This document shows, piece by piece, positions 35,356-44,203 of a DNA stretch of 64,000 bases. Where the stretch lies: positions 23,617 through 87,616 of the forward strand of contig NZ_FNFB01000031.1 of the NCBI RefSeq assembly GCF_900100395.1. The letters run 5' to 3'. Each line of letters opens with the position of its first letter. Within the stretch, counting starts at the first letter, position 1. Made by a program: the position numbers and the translations under genes. Below the pieces are notes generated by a model that saw nothing but the letters and a program-made list of their open reading frames with translations, made no database searches and was not told the DNA's origin. The DNA comes from Nonomuraea maritima. GTDB taxonomy: Bacteria > Actinomycetota > Actinomycetes > Streptosporangiales > Streptosporangiaceae.

Positions 35356-36882
35356 TCAATCACGGCTCAGCACGGCCACCGCTGCGGCGGTCAGGCCGAG
35401 CAGGACGACGCTCACGACCACGGTCGTGTGCAGGGCGTTGACGAACGCCCACCGGGCGGCGTCGAGCAGCGCGCCCCCGGTGGCCCCGCCGATCTCGGCC
35501 GCGACGTGCGCGGCGGAGGCCAGCGACTGCCGGGCCTGGTCCATGCCGCCGGCGGGCACCCCGGGCACGGCGGGCACCCCGGGCGCGTACGCGAGCGCGG
35601 TGATCGTGCCGAGGGCGGCCACGCCGAGCCCGGCGCCGAGCTCGTACGCCGTCTCCTCGATGGCGGCGGCACCGCCCGCCCGCGACTCCGGCACCGACGA
35701 CATGATCGTGTCGGAGGCGGCCAGCAGCGCGACCTGCACGCCGAACCCGATGCCGACGAAGCAGACCGCCAGCATCACCGAGTGGTTCTCGACGCCCCAG
35801 GTCAGGGTCGGGGTCAGGGCCAGCGCGACGAGCGCGAGACCGCCGCTCATGGTGGCCCGCATGCCGATGCGCGGCAGGATGTGGGCCGCGGCGAGCCCGC
35901 CCAGCACGGCGGAGACGACCAGGGGCAGCATCCGCAGCGCCGCCCTGAGCGGGCTGTCGCCGAGGACGAGCTGGAGGTACTGGGCGAGCATGAGCTGCAG
36001 GCCCACCAGAGCGAACACGCCGAGCAGCACGCCCATGACGCCGACCGTGAACTCGCGCCGGGCGAACAGGGCGAGGTCGAGGAAGGGCGACCGCAGGCGG
36101 GTCTGGCGGCGTACAAAGGCGACCAGCAGCGCGGCACCCGACAGGAACGTCAGTGCGGCCGCCCACAGCGGCATGAGGCTGCCCGACCCTGCCTCCTTGA
36201 GCCCGAACGCCAGCGCGAGGACCCCGGCGACCGAAAGGACGGCGCTGGGCGCGTCCCACGGGCGGTCCTTGCGCGCCCTCGACTCGGGCAGCAGCCGTAC
36301 GGCGGCGGGCAGCAGGACGAGCAGGATGGGCACGTTGACGAGGAAGACGGCCCCCCACCACAGGTTGACGAGCAGGCCGCCGACGAGCGGCCCGACGGCC
36401 GCGCCGGCGGCGGCCACCGCGCTCCAGACGCCGAGCGCCACGGCGCGCTCGCGCCGGTCGGTGAACACCTGGCGGATGAGCGACAGCGTGGCCGGCATGA
36501 TGATGGCGCCGCCCACGCCGAGCAGCGCCCGCGCGAGGATCAGCACGAGCGGGGTAGGCGCGAACGCGGCCACGGCCGAGGCCACACCGAAGATCACGTA
36601 GCCGTACAGGACGAGCCGTTTGCGGCCGTGCCTGTCGCCGAGCGTGCCGAACATGACCAGCAGCGGCGCGACCACCAGGGAGTAGACGTCGATGATCCAC
36701 AGCAGCTGGACCGCGGACGGTTCGAGCGCGGCGGTCAGTGCGGGGACGGCGATGTGCAGGACTGTCGAGTCGACCGTGATCAGCAGCAGGCTGAGGCAGA
36801 GCACGACGAGGACGGACCAGCGTTGATCGTGCCGCTCCGGCTCTGCAGTCCGTACGGGGGGTGCGGACTGGGTGACGGTCAT
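35356..36882 (-). CDS. MFS drug/solute exporter (DHA2 family, 14 TM)
   Basis: 508 residues. WSVLVVLCLSLLLITVDSTVLHIAVPAL begins TM1, and the loop GTLGDRHGRKRLVLYG between TM2 and TM3 is motif A of the DHA family. About 14 hydrophobic segments follow, as in EmrB/QacA-like antiporters. It should export a cationic or amphipathic compound using the proton gradient. The ATG at 36882 follows AAGGAGGGTC, a near-perfect ribosome site. It is the first gene of a leftward unit with DoxX and PhzF, divergent from the TPR membrane protein gene. No regulator gene is adjacent. Confidence 0.9.
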   Translation of the reverse strand: MTVTQSAPPVRTAEPERHDQRWSVLVVLCLSLLLITVDSTVLHIAVPALTAALEPSAVQLLWIIDVYSLVVAPLLVMFGTLGDRHGRKRLVLYGYVIFGVASAVAAFAPTPLVLILARALLGVGGAIIMPATLSLIRQVFTDRRERAVALGVWSAVAAAGAAVGPLVGGLLVNLWWGAVFLVNVPILLVLLPAAVRLLPESRARKDRPWDAPSAVLSVAGVLALAFGLKEAGSGSLMPLWAAALTFLSGAALLVAFVRRQTRLRSPFLDLALFARREFTVGVMGVLLGVFALVGLQLMLAQYLQLVLGDSPLRAALRMLPLVVSAVLGGLAAAHILPRIGMRATMSGGLALVALALTPTLTWGVENHSVMLAVCFVGIGFGVQVALLAASDTIMSSVPESRAGGAAAIEETAYELGAGLGVAALGTITALAYAPGVPAVPGVPAGGMDQARQSLASAAHVAAEIGGATGGALLDAARWAFVNALHTTVVVSVVLLGLTAAAVAVLSRD

Positions 36883-37170
36883 GACCCTCCTTGCGGGCCC
36901 GAACCGGATAACAGGGCCCGCTCTCGCGTGGTCGTCGGCGAAGCCCTGCTCGGCGGTCGCTCCCTGCGGAGCCCCTGCCAGCGGCTCCGGCGCCCGGCCT
37001 GCGTGGCAGCCTATACCTACGGCGGGCCCTTGCGAGGGGCGATGCCGGGTCACTCGTACGGCCCGGGCAGGCAGAATCCCCACCGCCGCGGGGTCTCCGA
37101 ACATCTCTAGCGAGATACAGCCATATGTCGTGACCTGTTCAGGATTTCCCGGCGAACCGATCATGGACGC

Positions 37171-38907
37171 GTGCGGACCGACGCGAGCAGCACCGACGAC
37201 GACCCCTCCGACCGGTCCTCACGCGAATGGTGTGAAGAGGCCCTGACCAGGCTGAACGCCGGACGCCTCGAGCCGGCGCTGGAGGCCGCGCGCCGGGCGG
37301 CCGGCCTCGATCCAGGCGCCGAATGGCCGCAGCGGCTCCTCAGCCTCGTCCACGAGCGGCTCGGCCGCGACGCCGACGCCCTGCCCTTCGCCGAGCGGGC
37401 CGTGCGCCTCGCCCCCGGCTCGTGGCCGGCCCGGTTGCGCCTCGCCGCGGCGCTGCGCCGGACGCCGGGCCGCTGGGCCGACGCCGAGGGCCACGGCGAG
37501 CTCGCCCGGCGCTTCGCACCCGAACTGGCCGGCCCCGAGGTCCTGCTGGGCGACCTCGCGCTGCTGCGCGGCGACCACCGCGGCGCGGCCCGCCGCTACC
37601 GGGCCGCGCTCGCCCGCGACCCCGGCCATCCGCAGGCGCGCGTCAATCTCGGCCTGGCCCTGCTGCGCTGGGAACGTCCGCGCCCGCACCACGACCCTGC
37701 CTGGCCGATCGACCCGCGCGAGACCGGCAGGGCCAGACGGGCGCTGGAGGTCTGGTCGCGCCAGGCGCGCCTGCTGGTCGCCGTGGCCACGCTGGCGGTC
37801 GGGACGTGCGCGCTCCTGCTCGGCGTCGGGGCCGAGGCCAGGCTCGGCGGCCTCGCCGTGCTCGTGGTGCTGGTCCCGCTCACGGTCAGGCACGCGCGCC
37901 GGGTCGAGGTCCTGTCGTACGTGCCGGCGATGTTCCGGCGGGATCCCTGGCTCGGCGCGGGGGTGGCCTCGGCGGCGGTCGCGGTGGCCGCGTACACCGC
38001 CTGGCTGCTGCTCGGCGCGGAGCCGGACGATCCCGTCGGCGCGGGGCTCGCGGGGATCGCCGTGCTGAGCTGGCCGGCGCTCGCGGCCGTACGGACGCCG
38101 GCCGAGGTGTGGCGCGGACGCCCGCTGCGGGCGCTGGCAGCGCTCTCAGCGCTCGCGCCCGAGGCGGAGGGCGCGGCGGCGCGGGCGGCGCGGCGCAACG
38201 CGGGCGTGATGCTCTGGATGGTGCTCGGCAGGACCTGGTCGGTGCTGGTCGCGGTGGCGGCAGGGGCCCTGGTGGTCGACCCGCGGGCGGCCGTGGCGGT
38301 GGTGGCGGTGCCGTACCCGATGGTGCGCGGCTACCTGCGCGCCCGGCACCGCGGGGACGTGCCGCTGCGGGCCGCGACCGTGCTGGTGGTGCTCGCCGCG
38401 CCCGCCTGCGCGGCGGGCGGGCTCCTCGGGTCGGCGTGGGCATGGCGGGCAGGGTTCGGCGCGCTCGCCCTGGTGGTGCCCGTCTTCGTGGTACGGGCGG
38501 CGCGCGCGTGGTGGCGCGGCGGCCCGGGGCCCTGGCGGTCGTCCCTGCTCATGTGCGACCTGCCCGTGGGCGGCGAGCCTTCCGTGGCCCTGGACGCCGA
38601 GGTGCGCCGCGCCTTCTCGGCCGCCCGCGGCGTCGTCCTGTCGTACGGCGGTCCGCTGGGGCCGCGCGCCGTGGGAGCGGTGGCCTCCGTGACGTCGTCG
38701 GGCGAACTGCGCCTGATCGCCGGGGCCGAGGCCTGGGACGCCGTCGAGGCGGACCCCCGCGTGGCGGTGTTCGCCGGTGACCCGCCCCGGCTGCGGCTGT
38801 GGGCCGAGGTGTCCGGCGTCGCGCTGGCCGACGCCGGGGTTCTGCGCGTCACCCCCAAACAGGTACGCGTCGGCGAATTCCCCGGTCGACATCAGCGTCC
38901 CGGATGA
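37171..38907 (+). CDS. TPR N-terminal, multi-pass membrane protein
   Basis: 578 residues. Residues about 20-165 are TPR-like (EALTRLNAGRLEPALEAARRAAGLDP; LGRDADALPFAERAVRLAPGS). About eight hydrophobic segments follow (205-460). The last 110 residues (ARGVVLSYGGPLGP to the C-terminus) contain ELRLIAGAEAWDAVEADPRVAVFAG, reminiscent of a PPOX-type FMN-binding split barrel; this is inference and lacks clear FMN residues. The combination of TPR, membrane region and beta-rich tail is unusual. The GTG at 37171 has only a weak ribosome site. Confidence 0.7.
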   Translation: MRTDASSTDDDPSDRSSREWCEEALTRLNAGRLEPALEAARRAAGLDPGAEWPQRLLSLVHERLGRDADALPFAERAVRLAPGSWPARLRLAAALRRTPGRWADAEGHGELARRFAPELAGPEVLLGDLALLRGDHRGAARRYRAALARDPGHPQARVNLGLALLRWERPRPHHDPAWPIDPRETGRARRALEVWSRQARLLVAVATLAVGTCALLLGVGAEARLGGLAVLVVLVPLTVRHARRVEVLSYVPAMFRRDPWLGAGVASAAVAVAAYTAWLLLGAEPDDPVGAGLAGIAVLSWPALAAVRTPAEVWRGRPLRALAALSALAPEAEGAAARAARRNAGVMLWMVLGRTWSVLVAVAAGALVVDPRAAVAVVAVPYPMVRGYLRARHRGDVPLRAATVLVVLAAPACAAGGLLGSAWAWRAGFGALALVVPVFVVRAARAWWRGGPGPWRSSLLMCDLPVGGEPSVALDAEVRRAFSAARGVVLSYGGPLGPRAVGAVASVTSSGELRLIAGAEAWDAVEADPRVAVFAGDPPRLRLWAEVSGVALADAGVLRVTPKQVRVGEFPGRHQRPG

Positions 38908-38920
38908 GAACAATCGGTTC

Positions 38921-39817
38921 ATGCGTTTCCTGCGCACCCCCGACGCGTGCTTCCAAGACCTGCCCGACTTCCCCTACGAACCCCGTTACGCCGAGCTGCC
39001 CGGCGGCCCCCGCATGGCGTACGTCGAGGCCGGCCCCGCCGACGGCGAGCCGGTCGTGCTGCTGCACGGCGAACCCAGCTGGTCGTTCCTCTACCGCCAC
39101 GTGATGCGCGAACTGGCCGCGGCAGGGCTGCGCGCCGTCGCGCCCGACCTGGTCGGGTTCGGACGCTCCGACAAACCCGCGGACCCGGCCGACCACAGCT
39201 ACGCCCGCCACGTCGAGTGGACCCGCGCGCTGCTGTTCGACGCGCTCGGCCTCGACCGCGTCACCGTCGTCGGCCAGGACTGGGGCGGCCTCATCGGGCT
39301 GCGCGTCGCCGCCGAGCACCCGAAGCGGATCGCGCGGATCGTGGCCGCCAACACGGGGTTGCCCTCGGGTGACAATCCCCTGCCGGACGTCTGGCACCGG
39401 TTCAGGGACGCCGTCGCCAAGGCCCCCGTGCTCGACGTCGGCCGGCTGGTGCAGGCGGGCTGCCGCACCGAGCTGACGCCGCAGGTTCGGGCGGCGTACG
39501 ACGCACCGTTCCCGGACGAGTCGTACAAAGCGGGCCCGCGGGCGATGCCCGGTCTGGTGCCCATCACTCCCGACGACCCGGCCGCGCCCGCCAACCGCGC
39601 TGCCTGGCAGGTCCTCACCACGCTCGACCGGCCGTTCCTGGTGGCGTTCTCCGACAGCGACCCGATCACCGGGGGCATGGCTCCCGTGCTGCGCCGGTCG
39701 ATGGCCGGGGCGGCCGGCCTGCGACATCCCGTCATCGAAGGCGCGGGCCACTTCCTGCAGGAGGACGCGGGCGCCGAACTCGGCCGCGAGATCGCCCGTT
39801 TCGTGACCGCCACCTAG
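38921..39817 (+). CDS. Haloalkane dehalogenase (subfamily I, DhlA-like)
   Basis: 298 residues of alpha/beta-hydrolase fold. The oxyanion/halide segment reads LLHGEPSWSFLYRH (Glu51), as in DhlA. The nucleophile is Asp120 in VGQDWGG with the halide-binding Trp121; the acid lies in FSDSDP and the catalytic His in GAGHFLQED. The Asp nucleophile separates it from ordinary hydrolases. It should release halide from halogenated alkanes, and the natural substrate is unknown. The ATG at 38921 is 14 bases after the upstream gene. Confidence 0.88.
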   Translation: MRFLRTPDACFQDLPDFPYEPRYAELPGGPRMAYVEAGPADGEPVVLLHGEPSWSFLYRHVMRELAAAGLRAVAPDLVGFGRSDKPADPADHSYARHVEWTRALLFDALGLDRVTVVGQDWGGLIGLRVAAEHPKRIARIVAANTGLPSGDNPLPDVWHRFRDAVAKAPVLDVGRLVQAGCRTELTPQVRAAYDAPFPDESYKAGPRAMPGLVPITPDDPAAPANRAAWQVLTTLDRPFLVAFSDSDPITGGMAPVLRRSMAGAAGLRHPVIEGAGHFLQEDAGAELGREIARFVTAT

Positions 39818-39852
39818 CGTGTCAGGTCCGCCCAATCGTCGGTCCGGTGCGG

Positions 39853-39858
39853 TATAAC
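39853..39858 (+). promoter_or_regulatory. Possible -10 box of the AAA protein gene
   Basis: TATAAC lies 23 bases before the GTG/ATG start in an otherwise very GC-rich spacer, followed by the ribosome site GGGGAGG. No clear -35 was found. The 5' leader would be short. Confidence 0.35.
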
Positions 39859-39881
39859 CGGGGGCGGACCGGGGAGGCGTG

Positions 39882-42233
39882 ATGCGTGAGTCCGACAGGG
39901 CCCAGGCGGCGGGACGGGTCGCGGCGCGGGATCTGTTCGAGAAGGTTCGGCTGCGGTACTTCGAGATTCCTCCCGCCGTGCGCCGGGTGCTCTACGCGGT
40001 GGCCCTCGTGGCCGCCATGGGCGCGGGCGCGGCGCTCGGCTGGGACCTTCTGCAGACCTTCCCCCTCGTCCTGCTGCTGCTCGCCTTCGTCGCGCTGACC
40101 ATGCGCTTCCCGCGCGCCGCCGCCACCGCGCTGGTGGTCGTGGGCTGGGTCGTGGTGGCGCTGCCGCTCTTCTCGGCGCTCTTCCCCGCGGGCTCGGGCT
40201 GGCTGCACCTCATGGTGGCGCTGGCGCTGCCGGTGGCCGCCGCCGCCCACCTCATCCGCTGGGTCACCCCTTGGACGACGACGCTGCTCGCGCTGCTGCC
40301 CGCGGCCGTGCTCGGCGCCGCGCTCTCCCCTCTCTCCGCCGGCACGGCGTTCTGGGGGGCCTGCGCGGCGGCGGCCGCCGTGCTCGTCCACCGCTTCGTG
40401 CTCGCCCGCCGGGCCCGCGCGGAGGTCACCGCCGCCGAGGAGCGGCAGCTGCGCGTACGCGTCCGCGAAGGCCGGCCGGAGGCGCCGGCCGATCGGTCGG
40501 GCCCGCCGCCGCAGATCTCCGTCGAGGAGGCCCTCGCCGAGCTCGAGAGCATGATCGGGCTCGCGCCGGTCAAAGAGCAGGTGCGTTCGATCGCCGCCTC
40601 CATCGAGGCGTCCCGGCTGCGCGCCGAGGCCGGCTACACCGCAGGACGGCCCACCCGTCACTTCGTCTTCACCGGCCCGCCCGGCACCGGCAAGACCACC
40701 GTGGCCCGCACCCTCGCGAAGATCTTCTACGCGTTCGGCCTGCTCGACACGCCGTACGTGGTCGAGGTGCAGCGGGCCGACCTGGTCGGCGAGTTCCTCG
40801 GCGCGACCGCCATCAAGACGAACGAGGTCGTCGACCGGGCGCTCGGCGGCGTGCTGTTCGTCGACGAGGCCTACAGCCTGATCAACTCCTCCGACGGCCA
40901 GCCCGACCGCTTCGGCGCCGAGGCCGTCCAGACGCTGCTCAAGCGGGCCGAGGACGACCGCGACCGGCTGATCATCATCCTGGCCGGCTACGAGCAGGAG
41001 ATGAGCTCCTTCCTGTCCAGCAACCCGGGCCTCGCCAGCCGGTTCGCGACGCGGGTGCGCTTCCCCGGCTACTCCCCCGCCGAGCTGGTCGAGGTCACCG
41101 AGCTGCTGCAGCGGCGCAGGGGCGACACGATGGCCGCCGGCACCCGGCGGGCGCTGCTCGGCCTCTACGACGACGTGCACCGGCGCGGCCTGGTCGACGA
41201 GCTGGGCAACGCCCGCTTCGCCCGCAGCCTGGTCGAGGCCGCCGCGCAGGCCCGCGACGTGCGCGTGGTGGGCGCGGGCGGCACGCCGAGCACCCACGAC
41301 CTGGTGACCACCACGACGCCCGACGTCACCAAGGCGTTCGAGGAGCTGACCGCCCGCTTCCGCGGCTACGTCGCCACCCCCACGCTGGAGGACGCGCTCG
41401 CCGACCTCGACCGCATGGCAGGGCTCGAGCCGGTCAAGCGCCAGGTGCACGCGATCGCCGCGCAGCTGCAGGTCGCCCGCATGCGGCAGGAGCGCGGGCT
41501 GCCCGCGCCGCCGCAGATGCGCCACTTCGTGTTCGTCGGCCCGCCCGGCACCGGCAAGACGACGGTGGCGCGCGTCCTCGGCCGGGTCTTCGCCGCGCTC
41601 GGGCTGCTCGCCCGGCCCGACGTCGTCGAGGCCCACCGGGCCGACCTGGTCGGCCAGCACCTGGGCTCGACCGCGATCAAGACCAACGAGCTCGTCGACC
41701 GGGCGCTCGGCGGCGTGCTCTTCATCGACGAGGCCTACAGCCTGGTCAACCCCGGCTACCAGGGCGGCGACGCGTTCGGCGCGGAGGCCGTGCAGACCCT
41801 GCTCAAGCGGGCCGAGGACGACCGCGACCGGCTCGTCGTCGTGCTGGCCGGCTACGAGCGCGAGATGGACGCCTTCCTGTCCACCAACCCCGGCCTGGCC
41901 AGCCGGTTCAACCAGCGGGTGGCCTTCCCCAGCTACTCGCCGGGCGAGCTGCGCGAGATCGCGGTGCTGCAGGCCGAGAAGTCGGGCGACAAGTTCGACG
42001 ACGACGCGCTGAGCCGCCTCGACGAGGTCTTCGCGTACGTGTGCGCGCAGCGGCTGATCGACGGGCTCGGCAACGGCCGCTTCGCCCGGTCGCTCTTCGA
42101 GCGCGCGGCCATGCGCCGCGACGTGCGCCTGGCCGCCCACACCGGGCGCGGCGGCACCGCCAGCGCGGCCGACCTCACCACGATCACCAGCGACGACGTG
42201 CGCACCGCGGTCGACGAGCTCTCCGGTCGTTGA
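39882..42233 (+). CDS. Membrane-anchored tandem AAA ATPase (CbbX/SpoVK type)
   Basis: 783 residues. The N-terminus has about four to six transmembrane segments (40-170). Two CbbX/SpoVK-like AAA modules follow: Walker A GPPGTGKTT at about 265 and again at about 553; Walker B GGVLFVDEAYSL and GGVLFIDEAYSL; sensor/Arg-finger region LASRFATRVRFPGYSP and its counterpart. The two modules are close copies of each other, so the gene grew by internal duplication. Related single-module proteins are rubisco activases and EccA-type ATPases; no type VII secretion or rubisco gene is here. The ATG at 39882 is preceded by GGGGAGG. Confidence 0.88.
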   Translation: MRESDRAQAAGRVAARDLFEKVRLRYFEIPPAVRRVLYAVALVAAMGAGAALGWDLLQTFPLVLLLLAFVALTMRFPRAAATALVVVGWVVVALPLFSALFPAGSGWLHLMVALALPVAAAAHLIRWVTPWTTTLLALLPAAVLGAALSPLSAGTAFWGACAAAAAVLVHRFVLARRARAEVTAAEERQLRVRVREGRPEAPADRSGPPPQISVEEALAELESMIGLAPVKEQVRSIAASIEASRLRAEAGYTAGRPTRHFVFTGPPGTGKTTVARTLAKIFYAFGLLDTPYVVEVQRADLVGEFLGATAIKTNEVVDRALGGVLFVDEAYSLINSSDGQPDRFGAEAVQTLLKRAEDDRDRLIIILAGYEQEMSSFLSSNPGLASRFATRVRFPGYSPAELVEVTELLQRRRGDTMAAGTRRALLGLYDDVHRRGLVDELGNARFARSLVEAAAQARDVRVVGAGGTPSTHDLVTTTTPDVTKAFEELTARFRGYVATPTLEDALADLDRMAGLEPVKRQVHAIAAQLQVARMRQERGLPAPPQMRHFVFVGPPGTGKTTVARVLGRVFAALGLLARPDVVEAHRADLVGQHLGSTAIKTNELVDRALGGVLFIDEAYSLVNPGYQGGDAFGAEAVQTLLKRAEDDRDRLVVVLAGYEREMDAFLSTNPGLASRFNQRVAFPSYSPGELREIAVLQAEKSGDKFDDDALSRLDEVFAYVCAQRLIDGLGNGRFARSLFERAAMRRDVRLAAHTGRGGTASAADLTTITSDDVRTAVDELSGR

Positions 42234-42273
42234 CCTTCTTTGGCAGGTCGCCTGCGACGCGTCCGTAACATGG

Positions 42274-42291
42274 TGTAGCAATATGGCTACA
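42274..42291. promoter_or_regulatory. Inverted repeat TGTAGC-N6-GCTACA before the Opp operon
   Basis: TGTAGC and GCTACA are separated by AATATG in an AT-richer stretch 27-44 bases upstream of the first permease ATG. TAACAT (42267-42272) just upstream could be a -10 box. The dyad is a reasonable operator candidate for a regulator encoded elsewhere. Confidence 0.4.
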
Positions 42292-42317
42292 TGTGGTGCG
42301 CGTCGAGAGGGGGGGCG

Positions 42318-43301
42318 ATGGCGGGGTTCCTGGCCCGCAGGCTGCTCAGCTACGCCGTGCTCGTGAGCGTCGCCGCCAGCCTCGCCTACCTGCTGGCCGC
42401 CACGGCGCTCGACCCCCGATCCAACTACGCCGACCGCACTCCCAAACCGCCGCCGGCCGTGGTCGACGCCCAGCTGACCGCGCTCAACCTCAACGACAAG
42501 ACACCGCTGCTGCAGCGCTACGCGACATGGGCGGGCGGCGTGCTGCACGGCGACTTCGGCAAGACGGTCACGGGCGCCCCGGTCAACGAAGACCTCAAGA
42601 GGCGGATGGGCGTCACCTTCCGCCTGGTCATCGTGGGGTTGATCTGCGGCAGCCTGCTCGGGGTGCTCGTGGGCGCGCTCGCGGCGGTGCGCCAGTACGG
42701 CTGGTTCGACCGGCTCACCACCGGGCTGTCGTTCCTGGTGCTGGCCGTGCCTGTGGTGGTGCTGGCCAACGTGCTCATCCTGGTCGCCACCTGGGCCAAC
42801 GAGAACGTGTTCGGCCGCTACGTGTTCCTGGTCAGCGGCGAGTACAGCGACGGCCTGACCACCGGGTTCCTGGGCCATCTCGTCGACCGGTTGCAGCACC
42901 TGATCCTGCCGACGATCTCGCTGTCGGTGGGGCTGATCGCCGTCTTCAGCCGCTACCAGCGCAACATGATGCTCGACGTGCTCGACGCCGACTTCGTCCG
43001 TACGGCGCGGGCCAAGGGGCTGAGCAGGCGGCGGGCCCTGACCCGGCACGCGCTGCGGACGGCGCTGATCCCCGTGGTGACCTACTTCGCGTTCACGTTC
43101 GGCGCGCTGCTGACGGGGGCGACCTTCACCGAGAAGATCTTCGGCTGGCACGGGCTGGGCGAACAGCTGATCAACTCGATCTTCAGCAACGACGTCAACA
43201 CCGTCGCGGCGATCTCCTTGCTGGCCGCCGTCGCCGTGCTGGCCGCGTCGTTCGCCTCCGACCTGCTGCACGCGGCGCTCGACCCGAGGGTGCGGGCCTG
43301 A
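42318..43301 (+). CDS. Peptide/nickel-type ABC transporter permease (OppB/DppB)
   Basis: 327 residues. First TM FLARRLLSYAVLVSVAASLAYL, and the EAA-like loop DADFVRTARAKGLSRRRALTRHALRTALIP that docks on the ATPase. Six TM segments are expected. It forms the membrane channel with the OppC-like protein encoded next. The ATG at 42318 follows GAGAGGGGGGG; an earlier ATG at 42291 lies inside the dyad and is rejected. The stop and the oppC start share the A of TGATG. Confidence 0.92.
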   Translation: MAGFLARRLLSYAVLVSVAASLAYLLAATALDPRSNYADRTPKPPPAVVDAQLTALNLNDKTPLLQRYATWAGGVLHGDFGKTVTGAPVNEDLKRRMGVTFRLVIVGLICGSLLGVLVGALAAVRQYGWFDRLTTGLSFLVLAVPVVVLANVLILVATWANENVFGRYVFLVSGEYSDGLTTGFLGHLVDRLQHLILPTISLSVGLIAVFSRYQRNMMLDVLDADFVRTARAKGLSRRRALTRHALRTALIPVVTYFAFTFGALLTGATFTEKIFGWHGLGEQLINSIFSNDVNTVAAISLLAAVAVLAASFASDLLHAALDPRVRA

Positions 43302-44203
43302 TGACGCTGTCGGAGGAGCAGCTGGCCGAGGGGTTCGGCGCCGTCTCCAAGGTGCCGTCCCGCACCCGCGTGGTCGCGCGCCGGTTCTTCGCCTCGACGC
43401 AGGGGCGCATCGGCTTCGCGGTGCTCGCGCTGATGTTCCTGCTGGCCTTCGCGGGGCCGCTCATCAGCCCGTGGTCCTACACCGACAAGGACTTCACCGC
43501 GTTCATGCAGCCGCCTTCGACCCGCCACTGGTTCGGAACGCTCCAAACGGGCTCCGACGTCTTCGCGGTCACGCTGCGCGGCATGCAGAAGTCGCTGGTC
43601 GTGGGGCTGCTCGCGGCGCTGATCTCCACGGCGCTGGCGGCGGTGGTGGGCTCGTTCGGGGGTTACTTCCTTGGCTGGACCGACCGGACGCTGAGCTGGG
43701 TGACCGACCTGCTGCTCGTGCTGCCGGCGTTCCTCGTGCTGGCCATCCTGTCGCCGGTGTTCGGGCCAGGGCAGTGGGCGCTGTTCGTGGTCATGCTGGC
43801 GCTGTTCCTGTGGATGGTCACCTCGAAGATCGTGCGCGGGATGGCGATCTCGGTGAAGCAGCGCGAGTTCGTCCAGGCCGCCCGCTACATGGGCGTGCCG
43901 CCGGTGCGGATCATCTTCCGGCACGTGATCCCCAACCTGTCGTCGCTGCTGATCGTCGACGCCACGCTCAACGTCAGCACCGCGATCCTCACCGAGACCT
44001 CGCTGTCGTACTTCGGGTTCGGCATCCAGCCGCCCGACGTGTCCTTCGGGACGCTCATCGCCGACGGCTCCAAGACGGCCGTCTACGCGCCGTGGACCTT
44101 CTGGTTCGTGGCGGGGCTGCTGGTGGTGACCGTGCTCGCGGTGAACCTCATCGGCGACGCGCTGCGTGACGCGTTCGACCCGTCGTCGGGGCGGCGGCGG
44201 TGA
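43301..44203 (+). CDS. Peptide/nickel-type ABC transporter permease (OppC/DppC)
   Basis: 300 residues. N-terminal cytosolic tail, TM1 FAVLALMFLLAFAGPLISPW, and the OppC loop QREFVQAARYMGVPPVRIIFRHVIPNLSSL followed by STAILTETSLSYFGFGIQPPDVSFGTLI, strongly conserved in OppC/DppC. It partners the preceding permease. The ATG at 43301 overlaps the preceding stop by one base; the TGA at the end overlaps the GTG of the ATPase gene by four. Confidence 0.92.
   Translation: MTLSEEQLAEGFGAVSKVPSRTRVVARRFFASTQGRIGFAVLALMFLLAFAGPLISPWSYTDKDFTAFMQPPSTRHWFGTLQTGSDVFAVTLRGMQKSLVVGLLAALISTALAAVVGSFGGYFLGWTDRTLSWVTDLLLVLPAFLVLAILSPVFGPGQWALFVVMLALFLWMVTSKIVRGMAISVKQREFVQAARYMGVPPVRIIFRHVIPNLSSLLIVDATLNVSTAILTETSLSYFGFGIQPPDVSFGTLIADGSKTAVYAPWTFWFVAGLLVVTVLAVNLIGDALRDAFDPSSGRRR

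Noticed and set aside
35311..37110. A 599-codon + strand frame opposite the MFS gene
   Set aside because: Shadow of the MFS gene; Arg/His/Gln-rich composition typical of antisense frames in high-GC DNA.
36883..37164. N-terminal extension of the MFS gene to 37164
   Set aside because: The ATG at 36882 has a near-perfect ribosome site and the extension has no protein-like features.
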